A stretch of DNA of 64,000 bases from Aurantiacibacter suaedae (GCF_005434915.1 NZ_SKCG01000003.1:62001-126000); one strand, 5' to 3'. Shown: positions 1 through 10,403, numbered from the stretch's first letter. Made by a program: numbers and translations. The notes: a model not told the origin generated them from the letters alone.

Positions 1-1821
1 GACATAGCCTTCCTTGACGTTCACCTTGCCGGTGGTGACCCGGTAGTTGCCGTAGAGGAAGCGGTTGAGGTTTACGGGATCGATATAGCCATCGACCGAG
101 TCCTCGCGATATTCGCCGCCGAACGCGATGCTGACCGGGCCTTCCCAGGTGTTGAACAGCTCACCGATTGAGAAGTTCAGCGCCACCACGTCCTGCTTGA
201 TCTCCTGCTGGCGCGAGGGATAGACCTCGAACAGGAAGTCGAGCGCTTCCTGCGTCACCCCGCCCACGCCGATACGGTTGATCGGCACGCAGCCGGGCAG
301 ATCGTTCGACGGATCGGAGTCGGTGTTGACCCGGCACTGGATGGTGCCGCCCGAGACAACTGCATCCTGCATCGCGTCGAGCCGCGAATTTTGCCAGGTG
401 TTGATCAGCATCTCGTCAGTCTTGGCTTCGCCGTGCTGGAAGTAGGTGTCCCAGTCGAGTTCGAGGCCGGCGAGGCCGAAGAACCCGCTGGCACCGGCCA
501 CGTACCGCGAGACCTCCCGGGTGTTGTCGCCCCCTGCGGCCGGAATCCCGGCATTGGAGGTGCCCATGCGGATGGCGGTGATGGGTTCGGCGGCGGTTGC
601 GTTGTAATCGGCGATCTGGGCCACCAGCTCGGGCGGGAGGTAGGCGTTGTCGATCGCGATATCGACGTTCACCGAGGGCGTTTGCTGATAAAAGCTCCTC
701 CCTTCGAACTTGTTGTAGCTGGCCTGCGCGAACACCTCGAAGCTCGGCGTGATTTCGTAGCTCAGGCGGCCAAACAGGCCGATCCGGTCCTCGTCGTTGG
801 CGAGCGAGTTCGAACCTACGTGGCCCTGGCTCGAATAGTCGTAGTCACCGCCGACCATCCACTGGCCCGAAACCTCGCCGAAGTTCAGGTCGTTGATCGA
901 GGCGAGGCCGGTCGTGTTGTCGATCGTTCCGAAATAGGTGCCGTCGAACGGGCAGGAGGCAGCGTCATCGCCAGCCCGGCAGCCGGTGATAAGGCCGCCC
1001 GGCGTAAGGTTGGACGATCCGATGCGCGGGGCCACGATGCGCGAGGGCAGGCCGTTGCCGGGTACATAGTCGGGGTTTTCGATCATGAAGTAGTGCGACT
1101 GGTTCCAGTCGCGGTCGATGAAATCCTTGCCCGTCTGGTTGAAATATTCGCCGCTGACGATGAGGTGGCCGCGCCCGCCTGCAAATTCGGTGCCGAGGGT
1201 GAGCTGGGCAAGATGGTTGGGAACGTCGGAATAGGTGGTGACACCGTATTCGTAGCTGGCCTTGATGCCGGTGAAGTCCTTATCGAGGATGAAGTTCACC
1301 ACACCCGCCACAGCGTCCGAACCGTAAACCGAGGAGGCACCGCCGGTCACCACTTCGACCCGCTCGATCAGCGCCTGCGGGAAGGTGTTGATGTCGACGA
1401 GGCCGTCCGAGGTAGAGCCGACCGAGCGCTGACCGTCGAGCAGCACCAGCGTGCGCGACTGGCCGAGCGAGCGCAGGTTCAGCGCCGAGATGCCAGACTT
1501 GCCGTTGGACAGGCTGCCCGAGTTCGAAACGGCGGTCTGGCTACCGCTGACCGAGGGCAGCGTGTTTACGAAGTCAGCGATGTTGGCGGGGGCTTCGGCG
1601 TCGATTTCCTCGCCGGAAATAACCGAGAGCGGGGTCGGCGCATCCGAACCGTCGCGCACGACGCGGCTTCCGGTGACGACGATGCGGCTTTCGTCATCGG
1701 ACACCTGGGCAAGGGCTGCGCTCGGCATCAAGGCCAGGCCGGCAACGCTGGCGACAGAGGCCAGCAGGCTGACGCGGGCAAGGCGTGCAGCGCGGGTGGT
1801 GGCGGAAAGCGGATTACTCAT
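1..1821 (-). CDS. TonB-dependent receptor, partial (C-terminus outside window)
   Basis: Outer-membrane active transporter energised by TonB. Translation on the minus strand from the ATG at 1821 gives 607 residues with no stop before the window edge. It has a signal peptide (hydrophobic stretch ending in ALAQ), then a plug domain with LPSVSGSQTAV, LNLRSLG, RTLVLLDGQR and the VEVVTGGASSVYGSDAVAGVVNF signature region, followed by beta-barrel sequence. The substrate cannot be read from sequence. An Lrp/AsnC regulator and a secreted peptidase gene lie just upstream, which suggests peptide or amino-acid uptake; that is inference. The barrel C-terminus is missing only because the window starts here. 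Confidence 0.93.
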   Translation of the reverse strand, partial: MSNPLSATTRAARLARVSLLASVASVAGLALMPSAALAQVSDDESRIVVTGSRVVRDGSDAPTPLSVISGEEIDAEAPANIADFVNTLPSVSGSQTAVSNSGSLSNGKSGISALNLRSLGQSRTLVLLDGQRSVGSTSDGLVDINTFPQALIERVEVVTGGASSVYGSDAVAGVVNFILDKDFTGIKASYEYGVTTYSDVPNHLAQLTLGTEFAGGRGHLIVSGEYFNQTGKDFIDRDWNQSHYFMIENPDYVPGNGLPSRIVAPRIGSSNLTPGGLITGCRAGDDAASCPFDGTYFGTIDNTTGLASINDLNFGEVSGQWMVGGDYDYSSQGHVGSNSLANDEDRIGLFGRLSYEITPSFEVFAQASYNKFEGRSFYQQTPSVNVDIAIDNAYLPPELVAQIADYNATAAEPITAIRMGTSNAGIPAAGGDNTREVSRYVAGASGFFGLAGLELDWDTYFQHGEAKTDEMLINTWQNSRLDAMQDAVVSGGTIQCRVNTDSDPSNDLPGCVPINRIGVGGVTQEALDFLFEVYPSRQQEIKQDVVALNFSIGELFNTWEGPVSIAFGGEYREDSVDGYIDPVNLNRFLYGNYRVTTGKVNVKEGYV

Positions 1822-2073
1822 GGATCGAACCCCCATTGATTAGGTGCGTGTCGATCCTCCCCAAACGAAAATACGGGTCATTCTGCGGCTGCGGTGTTTC
1901 GTCCCTGATCGAAACTTGCCGAGCCGTGCGCCCTGAAGAATTTATAATTCAATTCCGGCGACCGGATGCCGCAAAGTTTGCGTCATTTCGATTGCTGTTC
2001 GGGGATATCCGTCATAAAAATAAGAAATTGCAACGGATTTCAATTTTAACCCGGCAAAGATTATTGTGATTCG
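1822..2073. other. Intergenic region upstream of the TonB-dependent receptor
   Basis: About 250 bp between the receptor start and the end of the Lrp-type gene. The part at 2010-2065 is clearly AT-richer than its surroundings and probably holds the receptor promoter and operator. I see no clear -35/-10 pair, riboswitch or strong hairpin. Confidence 0.4.
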
Positions 2074-2571
2074 TCAACGCTTGCCGTCTGATTCGAGAAT
2101 TACCGGCGCGACGCGCCTCTTTGCCACCTCGCGCATGAGGAAGGATGAGCGGATTTTCGATACATAAGGCAGTTTGGAAAGCTCGCGCCGGTATACGTGG
2201 TCGTACTCTTCGAAGCTGCGCACGTTGATCAGCATCATGAAGTCGTTCTCGCCCGAGATGAAAGAGCAGAACGACATCGACGGGCATTCGAGCACGGCGG
2301 CTTCGAATTCCACCAGCGAACTTTCTTCCTGCGAACTGAGCTGGATGAGAACCAACGCGGTGATTGAATAGCCGAGCTTTTTCTGGTCAATTATCGCGGC
2401 ATATCCGGAGATAACGCCAGCCTCTTCGAGAATCTTGCGGCGGCGAGCCACCGCCGTGCTCGACAGGTTAACCTCTTCGCCCAGAGCCACATCGGCTGCG
2501 CGACCGTTGGCTACCAGGCCTTTCAAGACTCGCAAATCGGTACGATCCATGGATGCGATGGAGGATTTCAA
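2074..2571 (-). CDS. Lrp/AsnC family transcriptional regulator
   Basis: A 165-residue one-component regulator. It has an N-terminal AsnC-type winged HTH (MDRTDLRVLKGLVANGR, then NLSSTAVARRRKILEEAGVI) and a C-terminal RAM ligand-binding domain (roughly residues 70-150). The start is probably TTG at 2571, preceded by AAAGGA at 7-nt spacing; an ATG at 2550 lacks a ribosome site. It is transcribed toward the TonB-dependent receptor and away from the peptidase gene at 2715. It likely controls one or both in response to an amino acid, but no binding site can be shown. Confidence 0.9.
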   Translation of the reverse strand: MKSSIASMDRTDLRVLKGLVANGRAADVALGEEVNLSSTAVARRRKILEEAGVISGYAAIIDQKKLGYSITALVLIQLSSQEESSLVEFEAAVLECPSMSFCSFISGENDFMMLINVRSFEEYDHVYRRELSKLPYVSKIRSSFLMREVAKRRVAPVILESDGKR

Positions 2572-2714
2572 CGATATATCCTTTCATGACGCTCGATATT
2601 AAAAATATGACTGCCAAACTTTTGCATATTTCACGATAAACGCAATGGCTTTGGTGGTATCCCCCTTAATAGAAAGCCGCGCAAGGTCTGGCGGGGCGCA
2701 ATCACGGGGGCATC

Positions 2715-5120
2715 ATGCGTTTCGTTTCAAACACTTCATGCCTGCGCGCGGCATCTTCGCGTGCGGCACTGGGCATGGCCGCCTTGATCGTATCAACATC
2801 GGCCCAGGCGCAGGACCGCTTGTTCGCCCCAACCACTCCGGCTGACAGCGGCGCGGTCTACTTCACGCTTCCCGCGCTCGATGCCGAGGGCGACTCGGGT
2901 TGCTATATCTATGCAACCTCGCTGCGTTCGGGCCTCGGCTCGCCAAACATGCGGCTCGATCGCGGGATGCTGGGCGATGAGCAACTGCTGTGCTTCCGCA
3001 AGGTCGGCACCCAGATTGCTGCTGTGTTCGAGAACCCCAAGTTCGAGGCCACCGGCGATGCCGACACCGCTACCGGCGCGGCTGAAAGCTTCCCCACGGC
3101 GGTGGTCGCCATGCTGCCGATCGTTGACGATCGCGGCGCGGGCGGGGTGGTCGTCGACATGTCGAAGTTCCTCTTGCGCGATTCCATCGACGTTTCTGCG
3201 GCGCTGGCACCCGGCGGCGACTATCGTGCCGCGCCCGACCTTTCGGGCATCGACACCGCTTCGGTGAAGAGCTTTCCGCTCAACACCGAGATAGACACCA
3301 TCCAGACCTTCACCAGCGCGCGTCCCTCACGCGAGATGCGCGATTTCTCGCCCGAGCCCCGCGCGCTCACCTTCATCGTCCATCACTCGTTTATCGCGTT
3401 GCCCGAGCCTGGCTTCGTGCCGCGCGTGGCCGATCCGCGCGCGCCGGTGTCCGGCCCGATTATCTATGATTACGGCTCCCCGCTCGGCCAGCCGGTAGCG
3501 ATCCCGCTGGCCGCTCGCTTCCGCCTCGAAAAGACCGATCCCAGCGCCGAGGCAAGCCCGGTGGTCAAGCCGATCGTGTTCTATATCGACCGCGCCGCAC
3601 CCGAACCGGTGCGCACTGCGCTGATGGAAGGCGTGAACTACTGGGCCTCCTCGTTCGACAAGGCGGGCTTTACCGGCGGTTTCCGCGCCGAGATCCTGCC
3701 CGAGGGCGCAGACCCGCTCGACGTGCGCTATAACATGGTCAACTGGGCCAACCGGATGACGCGCGGGTGGTCCTACGGCGGCGGCATCCGCGACCCGCGC
3801 ACTGGCGAAATCATCAAGGGCAACGTGGTGCTCGGCGCGCTACGTGTGCGGCAGGACATTACCATTTTCGAGGGGCTGGTCGGCACCGCGCAAAACGGCA
3901 CCGGCGGCCCGAACGACCCGGTGCGGGCGGCGCTAGACCGTATCCGCCAGCTCGGCGCGCACGAGGTCGGCCATGCCATCGGCTTCATGCACAACTTCGC
4001 CGGCTCCACGCAGGATCGCACGACTGTGATGGACTATCCCGGCCCGCGCATCCTGTTGGAAAACGGCCAGATCAGCCTGCGCGATGCTTACAAACACGGC
4101 GGCGGCGCATGGGACGACTATTCGGTCGACTGGCTCTACGGCAGTGCCGAAAGCGCCGAAGCCAAGGCGTGGGCGGCAGAAGAGGCTGGCCTTGCCTTCT
4201 CCACCGATATCGACGGCCGCGACCCCTCGCTGCCAAGTGCTGCGGCCTCCATGTGGGACGACGGACCTGACCCCATCGCCGCCCTCGACCACATGGAGGC
4301 GGTCCGCGCCATCGCGCTCGCCAACTTCGGCGAGCAGGTGCTGCTGCCGGGCGAGCCGCTGGCCTTCCTACGCCGCAAGTTCGTGCCGATCTGGCTGCTC
4401 CACCGCTACGATATCGACGCGGCGGGCAAGCTGATCGGCGGCCTTGCCTATGATTACAAGGTGGCGGGCGATAACCACCCGCTGCCCGAATGGATCGACG
4501 CGGACACGCAGCGCGCGGCGATGGCCGCCCTGATCGACACGCTCGACGAGAATTTCCTCACCGTGCCCGACCGGCTGCTGCCGCTGCTGTCGGTGCCGAT
4601 CACCCGAACAGGTGATCCGCAGTTCGATATCGAGGTGTTCCGCAATTCGGGCGCGGCCTCGTTCGATCCGCTGGTGGCGGCCGACGTCGCCGCGCAGATC
4701 ACGCTCGACAGTATGCTCGCACCTGCGCGCCTTACGCGGCTTGTCGAGCAGCACAGGCAGGATGCAACCATGCCAGGGGTCACGGATCTGGTTGACGAAC
4801 TGGTTTCAGATGTGATCAATGCGCGCAGCAACGAGGTCGGTCGCCGGATCGCCTGGCGCACCGTGCTCTCGCTGGTGGAGGCTATGCGCGACGAAGAAAC
4901 CTCGCCTGAGGCTGCGGCCATTATCGCCAGCCGGCTCGATAGCCTGAAGGACGGGCTGGAGGATGCGGAAGGCGGCGTCGACGCAGACTGGGCGCATTAT
5001 GTTGCCGACTTGCTCGACGATCCGGATGCGCTCGCAGCGGTGCTTTCCAACAAGGAAGAGGCGCCCGAGATTCCGCCCGGGATGCCCATTGGCGGTTTTG
5101 GAGGATGGTTCGATGACTGA
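2715..5120 (+). CDS. Secreted zinc-dependent metalloprotease (DUF5117/DUF4953 type)
   Basis: An 801-residue exported peptidase with a signal peptide of about 33 residues ending AQAQ. The extended metzincin zinc motif HEVGHAIGFMH starts near residue 416, giving three histidine ligands and the catalytic Glu417. Length and organisation match the bacterial zinc-dependent metalloprotease family carrying DUF5117/DUF5118 and DUF4953. Its last 8 bases overlap the gcvT start (ATGACTGA), so it probably leads the gcv operon. Together with the neighbouring receptor this suggests degradation of external peptides with glycine catabolism downstream. The substrate is unknown. Confidence 0.9.
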   Translation: MRFVSNTSCLRAASSRAALGMAALIVSTSAQAQDRLFAPTTPADSGAVYFTLPALDAEGDSGCYIYATSLRSGLGSPNMRLDRGMLGDEQLLCFRKVGTQIAAVFENPKFEATGDADTATGAAESFPTAVVAMLPIVDDRGAGGVVVDMSKFLLRDSIDVSAALAPGGDYRAAPDLSGIDTASVKSFPLNTEIDTIQTFTSARPSREMRDFSPEPRALTFIVHHSFIALPEPGFVPRVADPRAPVSGPIIYDYGSPLGQPVAIPLAARFRLEKTDPSAEASPVVKPIVFYIDRAAPEPVRTALMEGVNYWASSFDKAGFTGGFRAEILPEGADPLDVRYNMVNWANRMTRGWSYGGGIRDPRTGEIIKGNVVLGALRVRQDITIFEGLVGTAQNGTGGPNDPVRAALDRIRQLGAHEVGHAIGFMHNFAGSTQDRTTVMDYPGPRILLENGQISLRDAYKHGGGAWDDYSVDWLYGSAESAEAKAWAAEEAGLAFSTDIDGRDPSLPSAAASMWDDGPDPIAALDHMEAVRAIALANFGEQVLLPGEPLAFLRRKFVPIWLLHRYDIDAAGKLIGGLAYDYKVAGDNHPLPEWIDADTQRAAMAALIDTLDENFLTVPDRLLPLLSVPITRTGDPQFDIEVFRNSGAASFDPLVAADVAAQITLDSMLAPARLTRLVEQHRQDATMPGVTDLVDELVSDVINARSNEVGRRIAWRTVLSLVEAMRDEETSPEAAAIIASRLDSLKDGLEDAEGGVDADWAHYVADLLDDPDALAAVLSNKEEAPEIPPGMPIGGFGGWFDD

Positions 5121-6249
5121 GGCCGCGACGATGGAGGCCAAGGCGGAACCTCTGCTGCTCCCGCTCGATAGCTGGCACCGCGAGAAGGGCGGCCGGATGG
5201 TCGAGTTCGCGGGCTATGCCATGCCCATTCAGTATGAAGGGATCATGGCCGAACACGAGTGGACACGGACGAGCGCGAGCCTGTTCGATGTCAGCCATAT
5301 GGGCCAGCTCACCGTGGCTGGGCCGGGTGCCGGTGCTGCGCTCGAAAAGCTGCTTCCGGCGGATCTTGGTGCGCTGAAGGAATGCCGCACGCGCTATTCG
5401 CTGTTGTTGGCGCAGGATGGCGGCATTCTCGACGATCTGCTTATCACCCGCACCGGCGAGGATTCGTTCCGGCTGGTGGTGAACGGGGCGACCAAGCACG
5501 ACGACATCGCCTATCTGCGCGCGAACCTGCCCGAAGAGGTGACGCTCGCCTATCATGACGAAATGGCACTGATCGCGTTGCAAGGCCCGCTGGCCGCATC
5601 GGTGCTCGACGACCTTCTGCCGGGCATTGCCGAGGCGCTGCCGTTCATGGCCTCGGCCAGCCGGGGCTGCGCGGATGCGCATCTGATCGTGTGCCGTTCG
5701 GGCTATACCGGTGAGGACGGGTTCGAAATCGCTGTGCCTTCGGACAAGGCGGTGAAGCTGGCCGATGCGCTGCTGGCGGACGAACGGGTCAAACCCGCCG
5801 GGCTGGGCGCGCGCGACAGCTTGCGGCTTGAGGCGGGCCTCCCGCTTTACGGCCATGATATGACCGCGAGCATCGACCCGGTCAGCGCGGACCTTGCCTT
5901 CGCCATTTCCAAGCGTCGACGCGAGCAAGGCGGCTTTGCAGGGGCCGAGACGATCCTGCCGCTGCTGGCAGAGGGTGCGCCGAGCAAGCGCGTGGGCCTC
6001 GCCATCGAGGGCCGCGCTCCGGCACGCGAAGGCGCGACGATCATGGCGGGCGAGCGCGTGGTTGGCGTCGTCACCTCGGGTGGCCATTCGCCCACGCTGG
6101 GTCGGCCCATTGCCATGGGCCATGTCGAGGCGGGGCTCGCCGCAACCGGCACCGAACTTCAAATCGACGTGCGCGGCCGCAAGCTTTCCGCCACGGTCGC
6201 ACCGCTTCCCTTCGTACCTCACAACTACCGTCGCCAAGGAGGAAAATAA
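5113..6249 (+). CDS. gcvT: Glycine cleavage system T protein (aminomethyltransferase)
   Basis: Transfers the methylene group from the aminomethyl-lipoyl arm of H protein to tetrahydrofolate, releasing ammonia. The protein is 378 residues, normal for GcvT. It has the N-terminal [10 protein letters not shown] region, LFDVSHMGQ, the central [10 protein letters not shown] motif and a C-terminal barrel domain with [17 protein letters not shown]. The ATG at 5113 overlaps the upstream peptidase stop and the TAA overlaps the gcvH ATG (TAATG), both pointing to translational coupling. A longer upstream reading frame exists but lacks GcvT homology. Confidence 0.97.
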   Translation: MTEAATMEAKAEPLLLPLDSWHREKGGRMVEFAGYAMPIQYEGIMAEHEWTRTSASLFDVSHMGQLTVAGPGAGAALEKLLPADLGALKECRTRYSLLLAQDGGILDDLLITRTGEDSFRLVVNGATKHDDIAYLRANLPEEVTLAYHDEMALIALQGPLAASVLDDLLPGIAEALPFMASASRGCADAHLIVCRSGYTGEDGFEIAVPSDKAVKLADALLADERVKPAGLGARDSLRLEAGLPLYGHDMTASIDPVSADLAFAISKRRREQGGFAGAETILPLLAEGAPSKRVGLAIEGRAPAREGATIMAGERVVGVVTSGGHSPTLGRPIAMGHVEAGLAATGTELQIDVRGRKLSATVAPLPFVPHNYRRQGGK

Positions 6250-6623
6250 TGACCCGCTACTTCACAACCGACCACGAATGGATTGAGGTCGAAGGCACCA
6301 GTGCCACCGTGGGGATTACCGATCACGCTCAGGAGCAACTGGGCGATATCGTCTTCGTCGAGGTGCCTGCGGCGGGCACCGCCGTGGCCAAAGGCAAGGA
6401 AGCCGCCGTAGTGGAATCGGTCAAGGCCGCGAGCGACGTCTACAGCCCGATCACCGGCGAAGTGACCGAAGGCAACGCCGCGCTCGAAGACGATCCGGCG
6501 TTGGTCAACACCGCCGCCGAGACCGACGGCTGGTTCTTCAAGGCCACCATCGCCGACACGTCGGAACTTGCAGGGCTGATGAACGCCGAAGCCTACGCCA
6601 CCTTCTGCGCCGATCTCGACTAA
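6249..6623 (+). CDS. gcvH: Glycine cleavage system H protein
   Basis: The 124-residue lipoyl carrier protein that shuttles the aminomethyl group between P, T and L proteins. The lipoylated lysine is K59 in [10 protein letters not shown]. The N-terminal [11 protein letters not shown] and C-terminal NAEAYATFC are typical. The start overlaps the gcvT stop by one base, and GGAGG at 6239-6243 is a good ribosome site. It lies between gcvT and gcvPA in one operon. Confidence 0.98.
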   Translation: MTRYFTTDHEWIEVEGTSATVGITDHAQEQLGDIVFVEVPAAGTAVAKGKEAAVVESVKAASDVYSPITGEVTEGNAALEDDPALVNTAAETDGWFFKATIADTSELAGLMNAEAYATFCADLD

Positions 6624-6637
6624 CACGAGGCAAGTCC

Positions 6638-7996
6638 ATGCGTTATCTTCCGCTTACCCCGGCTGACCGGGCCGATATGCTGTCGGCTATCGGTGCCCCA
6701 TCCATCGAGGCGCTGTTTGCCGATGTGCCCTCCGCCGCACTGCTCGACGGGCCGATCGAAAGCCTGCCAAATCACGCCAGCGAAATGGCGGTGGAACGGC
6801 ATATGGCGCGGCTCGCGAGCCAGAACACGGCGGCCGGGGAGGCTCCGTTCTTCCTCGGCGCAGGGGCCTATCGCCACCATGTGCCGGCCTCGGTCGATCA
6901 TCTGATCCAGCGCGGCGAGTTTCTCACCGCCTATACGCCCTATCAGCCCGAGATCGCGCAGGGCACCTTGCAGATGCTGTTCGAGTTTCAGACGCAGGTC
7001 GCCCGGCTTTACGGCTGCGACATTGCCAATGCCTCGATGTACGACGGGTCGACCGCGGCTTGGGAGGCGGTGGCAATGGCCCGCCGCATCACCAAGCGCG
7101 GCAAGGCGCTGCTCTCGCCGGGTCTGCATCCGCACTATGCGGGCAATATCAAGACCATGGCGAAATTTACCGGCGACCAGATCGTGCACGAGGCCCCGCG
7201 CCTCAGCGCCAATGCGGGCGAGGACGCGCTGATCGCGCAGATCGACGGTGAGACTTCCTGTGTCTTGGTGCAGTATCCCGACATTCTCGGACGCTTGCCA
7301 GATCTCGCCAGGATTGCTGAGGCCACCCACGCGCAAGGTGCCCTGCTGGTGGCGGTCGTCACCGAGCCGGTGGCGCTCGGCGCGATCCGCTCGCCGGGTG
7401 AGCTGGGCGCGGACATCGTGGTGGGCGAGGGCCAGTCGATTGGCGTCGGACTGCAATTCGGCGGGCCGTACCTGGGCCTGTTCGGCTGCCGGTCGGAGCA
7501 TGTTCGGCATATGCCGGGCAGGCTCTGCGGCGAGACCGTCGATGCAAGCGGCAAACGCGGCTTCGTGCTGACGCTGAGCACGCGCGAGCAGCATATTCGG
7601 CGCGAGAAGGCGACCAGCAACATCTGCACCAACTCGGGGCTGTGCGCGCTGGCCTTCTCGATCCACATGACCTTGCTTGGCGGTACGGGCCTGGCGGCGC
7701 TGGCGGCGGAAAACCACCGGCTGGCTTGCCTAGCGGCTGACAAGCTGGCCGAAGTGCCGGGAGTTTCGGTGCTTAACGACAGCTTCTTCAACGAGTTCTG
7801 TCTCGTCCTGCCCACCGATGCCCGCACTGTTGTGCGAGAGCTGGCGGCAGACGGCGTGCTGGCGGGTGTTTCGCTCGGGCGGCTCTATCCGGGGGAGGAG
7901 GGGCTTGCCAAAGGGCTGCTCGTCGCCGTTACCGAAACCATCAGTGAGGACGATATCGACGCCCTTGTCACCGCGATCCGGGAGAAACTTGCATGA
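6638..7996 (+). CDS. gcvPA: Glycine dehydrogenase (decarboxylating) subunit 1
   Basis: The 452-residue N-terminal half of the split P protein, which decarboxylates glycine together with GcvPB. It starts [15 protein letters not shown] and contains [26 protein letters not shown] and [10 protein letters not shown], all characteristic of the family. It has no PLP lysine, as expected for this subunit. It overlaps gcvPB by four bases (ATGA), indicating coupled synthesis of the heterodimer. Confidence 0.97.
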   Translation: MRYLPLTPADRADMLSAIGAPSIEALFADVPSAALLDGPIESLPNHASEMAVERHMARLASQNTAAGEAPFFLGAGAYRHHVPASVDHLIQRGEFLTAYTPYQPEIAQGTLQMLFEFQTQVARLYGCDIANASMYDGSTAAWEAVAMARRITKRGKALLSPGLHPHYAGNIKTMAKFTGDQIVHEAPRLSANAGEDALIAQIDGETSCVLVQYPDILGRLPDLARIAEATHAQGALLVAVVTEPVALGAIRSPGELGADIVVGEGQSIGVGLQFGGPYLGLFGCRSEHVRHMPGRLCGETVDASGKRGFVLTLSTREQHIRREKATSNICTNSGLCALAFSIHMTLLGGTGLAALAAENHRLACLAADKLAEVPGVSVLNDSFFNEFCLVLPTDARTVVRELAADGVLAGVSLGRLYPGEEGLAKGLLVAVTETISEDDIDALVTAIREKLA

Positions 7997-9543
7997 ACGC
8001 GAACCCCTCCGGCTGGCGTCCGTCCACCCCCGAGGCTGTCGCTCTCGATGGCGAAGGCGCGCCCACCAGCACCGGCAACCGCGCGCTGATGCTCGAAGAA
8101 GGGCTGATCTTCGAGATCGGCTCACTGAACAATTGCGGCGTCGACCTGCCAACCCCTTCGGCAGAGACGTCCACCCGGCTGGGCGGGATGTCACGAGCTA
8201 CCCCTCCCGCCCTGCCGGGCTTAAGCGAACCCGAAACGGTGCGGCACTACACGCGCCTCAGCCGCCAGAACTATGCCATCGACCTTGGCCTGTTCCCGCT
8301 CGGCAGCTGCACGATGAAGCACAACCCGCGCCTTAATGAGAAGGTGGCGCGGATGCCCGGCTTTGCCGATCTCCACCCGCTCCAACCGATGAACACGGTG
8401 CAGGGCGCGCTCGGCGTGATTGACGAGCTGGCGCACTGGCTGGTGACGCTCACCGCTATGCACTCGGTGGCGATGAGCCCCAAGGCCGGCGCCCATGGCG
8501 AGCTGTGCGGTGTGCTCTGCATCCGCGCCGCGCTCGAAGCACGCGGCGATCCGCGCGAGGTGATGCTGGTGCCGAGTTCGGCCCACGGCACCAACCCCGC
8601 CACCGCCGCCTTCGCCGGATACAAGGTCGAGGCCATTCCGGCGGGAGACGATGGACGGATCGACTTCGCAGCGCTCAAGGCGCGGCTCGGGCCGGACGTG
8701 GCGGGGCTGATGATCACCAACCCCAACACCTGCGGCCTGTTCGAACGCGACATGATTGCGATCTGCGAGGCGGTCCACGCGGCGGGCGGCTATGTCTATT
8801 GCGACGGGGCCAACTTCAACGCCATCGTGGGGCGCGTGCGGCCGGGCGATCTCGGCATCGACGCCATGCATATCAACCTGCACAAGACCTTCTCCACCCC
8901 GCACGGCGGCGGCGGGCCGGGTTCGGGGCCGGTGGTGCTGTCGGAGGCGCTCGCCCCCTATGCGCCCTTGCCCTATGTCACCAAGGCGGCAGACGGCAGC
9001 TTTGAACTGGTCGAGGAAGGCGACGCAGGCGCGGGCGAGAGCTTTGGCCGGATGGCGGCGTTCCACGGGCAGATGGGCATGTTCACCCGCGCGCTCACCT
9101 ATATTCTGTCGCACGGAGCCGATGGCCTGGCGCAGGTCTCGGGCGACGCGGTGCTCAACGCCAACTATGTGCTGCGCGCATTGGAAGGCGTGATGGAGGC
9201 GCCCTTCGCCGATGCGGGGCCGTGCATGCACGAGGCGCTGTTCTCCGACGAGGGGTTTGCCAAGGGCTTTTCGACGCTCGACTTGGCCAAGGCGCTGATC
9301 GACGAGGGCTTCCACCCGATGACGGTTTACTTCCCGCTGGTGGTCCACGGTGCGATGCTGATCGAGCCGACCGAATGCGAGAGCAAGGCCGCGCTCGACG
9401 AGTTCATCGGCGCGCTGCGCGGGATTGTCGAGCGGGCCAGGGCGGGGGACGAAAGCCTCCACCTCGCACCGCTTTATGCGCCTCGTGCCCGGCTCGATGA
9501 GACGGCGGCGGCTAGGAAGCCAAAGCTGGTGTGGACGGAGTAG
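7993..9543 (+). CDS. gcvPB: Glycine dehydrogenase (decarboxylating) subunit 2
   Basis: The 516-residue PLP-binding half of the P protein. It contains [11 protein letters not shown] and the glycine-rich cofactor region around [16 protein letters not shown], in which K298 should form the PLP Schiff base. It ends the gcv operon. No gene for the shared L protein (lpdA) lies in this window, as is usual. The next gene is convergent. Confidence 0.97.
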   Translation: MNANPSGWRPSTPEAVALDGEGAPTSTGNRALMLEEGLIFEIGSLNNCGVDLPTPSAETSTRLGGMSRATPPALPGLSEPETVRHYTRLSRQNYAIDLGLFPLGSCTMKHNPRLNEKVARMPGFADLHPLQPMNTVQGALGVIDELAHWLVTLTAMHSVAMSPKAGAHGELCGVLCIRAALEARGDPREVMLVPSSAHGTNPATAAFAGYKVEAIPAGDDGRIDFAALKARLGPDVAGLMITNPNTCGLFERDMIAICEAVHAAGGYVYCDGANFNAIVGRVRPGDLGIDAMHINLHKTFSTPHGGGGPGSGPVVLSEALAPYAPLPYVTKAADGSFELVEEGDAGAGESFGRMAAFHGQMGMFTRALTYILSHGADGLAQVSGDAVLNANYVLRALEGVMEAPFADAGPCMHEALFSDEGFAKGFSTLDLAKALIDEGFHPMTVYFPLVVHGAMLIEPTECESKAALDEFIGALRGIVERARAGDESLHLAPLYAPRARLDETAAARKPKLVWTE

Positions 9544-9610
9544 CGGCGGGAGTAGGTCGAAACGTAATTGGGCGTCAGCTTCGGGATGTTCCTGCCGCAA
9601 GAGCGGCCAT

Positions 9611-9633
9611 TCCGGAGTCGACCCAACTCCGGA
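9611..9633. terminator. Possible hairpin between convergent genes
   Basis: Perfect 8-bp inverted repeat TCCGGAGT / ACTCCGGA with a 7-nt loop, 68 bp after the gcvPB stop and 21 bp from the end of the convergent HTH gene. No T-tract follows on either strand, so intrinsic termination is uncertain; it may be a small repeat. Confidence 0.35.
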
Positions 9634-9653
9634 CATTCGCCAAGCGGGAAGGT

Positions 9654-10403
9654 TCAATTGGGGGCTTCGCGCGAACGAGTGACGATAAATTGCCATTCGA
9701 CGTCGCTGCCCGGTAAGAAAATCGAACGCTGAGCAACCCTGAGAGGCTCGTTCGGAAATTGATTTGAAGCATAGTAGAGCGTTTTTCCCGACGCCTGAGG
9801 GTATCTCACCTCGAGGTTGCGATCCCATAATGATCGGCTCCGCAAGTCGTAGTGTCCTGTGCCGCTAATCTGCCAATAGTGCCCGCTTTGCGGTTGCAGA
9901 TAGCGTTGGTCGCTAAGAGCTTCTGTAAAGAAAACCTCCCCGTCAGGGCCAACTTCAGCCACAGCGATGATGTTGGTAAGCGCACGTTCGAGCTGTTTTT
10001 CTTCTTGCCGATTCTGGCGCACGGCATCCTGATAGGCCTTTTCCTCTCCAACGGACTGCGACAACAAAAATAGTGCTAATGCTGTTGCGATAGTGATAAC
10101 GGCTATTGCTCCCAAAATCAGTGACCAGGTGAACACCGCATGGGACTGGTGGGCTGTAGTGGTAAAGTCCGGCGTTTGGGCTACTGTTGGACCGTACCCT
10201 TCTGCCTCGTTGAGTAACCGTGCAGCTTGCAACGAGGAAGTGGTGCCGAGCTTTGTCCTTGCCATCTTCAACCGCTTCTCGACCGCGTGGTGCGAAATCT
10301 GCAGATCGGCCGCGATTTCTTTTGCGGATTTGTGTTGTAGCCATTCCCGCAGGCACACTTTCTCGCGCTCGGTCAATCGAGCGAGTTTCTCTTCAGTCTT
10401 CAT
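9654..10403 (-). CDS. Membrane-anchored LuxR-type regulator with histidine-kinase-like sensor domain
   Basis: A 249-residue protein with an unusual architecture. Residues 10-62 form a LuxR/GerE-type HTH (LTEREKVCLREWL, then KEIAADLQISHHAVEKRL). One transmembrane helix lies at about 89-115, followed by a polar helical stretch. Residues about 142-245 resemble the periplasmic sensor domain of alphaproteobacterial histidine kinases (RYLQPQSGHYWQIS, LRSRSLWDRNL). There is no second membrane helix, HAMP, dimerisation or ATPase domain. The layout is like ToxR: DNA-binding domain inside, sensor outside. The kinase-sensor likeness is by eye. Target and signal are unknown; neighbours (gcvPB, rimO) give no clue. 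Confidence 0.75.
   Translation of the reverse strand: MKTEEKLARLTEREKVCLREWLQHKSAKEIAADLQISHHAVEKRLKMARTKLGTTSSLQAARLLNEAEGYGPTVAQTPDFTTTAHQSHAVFTWSLILGAIAVITIATALALFLLSQSVGEEKAYQDAVRQNRQEEKQLERALTNIIAVAEVGPDGEVFFTEALSDQRYLQPQSGHYWQISGTGHYDLRSRSLWDRNLEVRYPQASGKTLYYASNQFPNEPLRVAQRSIFLPGSDVEWQFIVTRSREAPN

Noticed and set aside
391-1839. 482-codon open frame antisense to the TonB-dependent receptor
   Set aside because: The minus-strand frame has plug motifs and a signal peptide; the plus-strand frame is a compositional shadow.
5100-5113. Possible glycine riboswitch before gcvT
   Set aside because: gcvT overlaps the upstream coding sequence, leaving no leader for a riboswitch.
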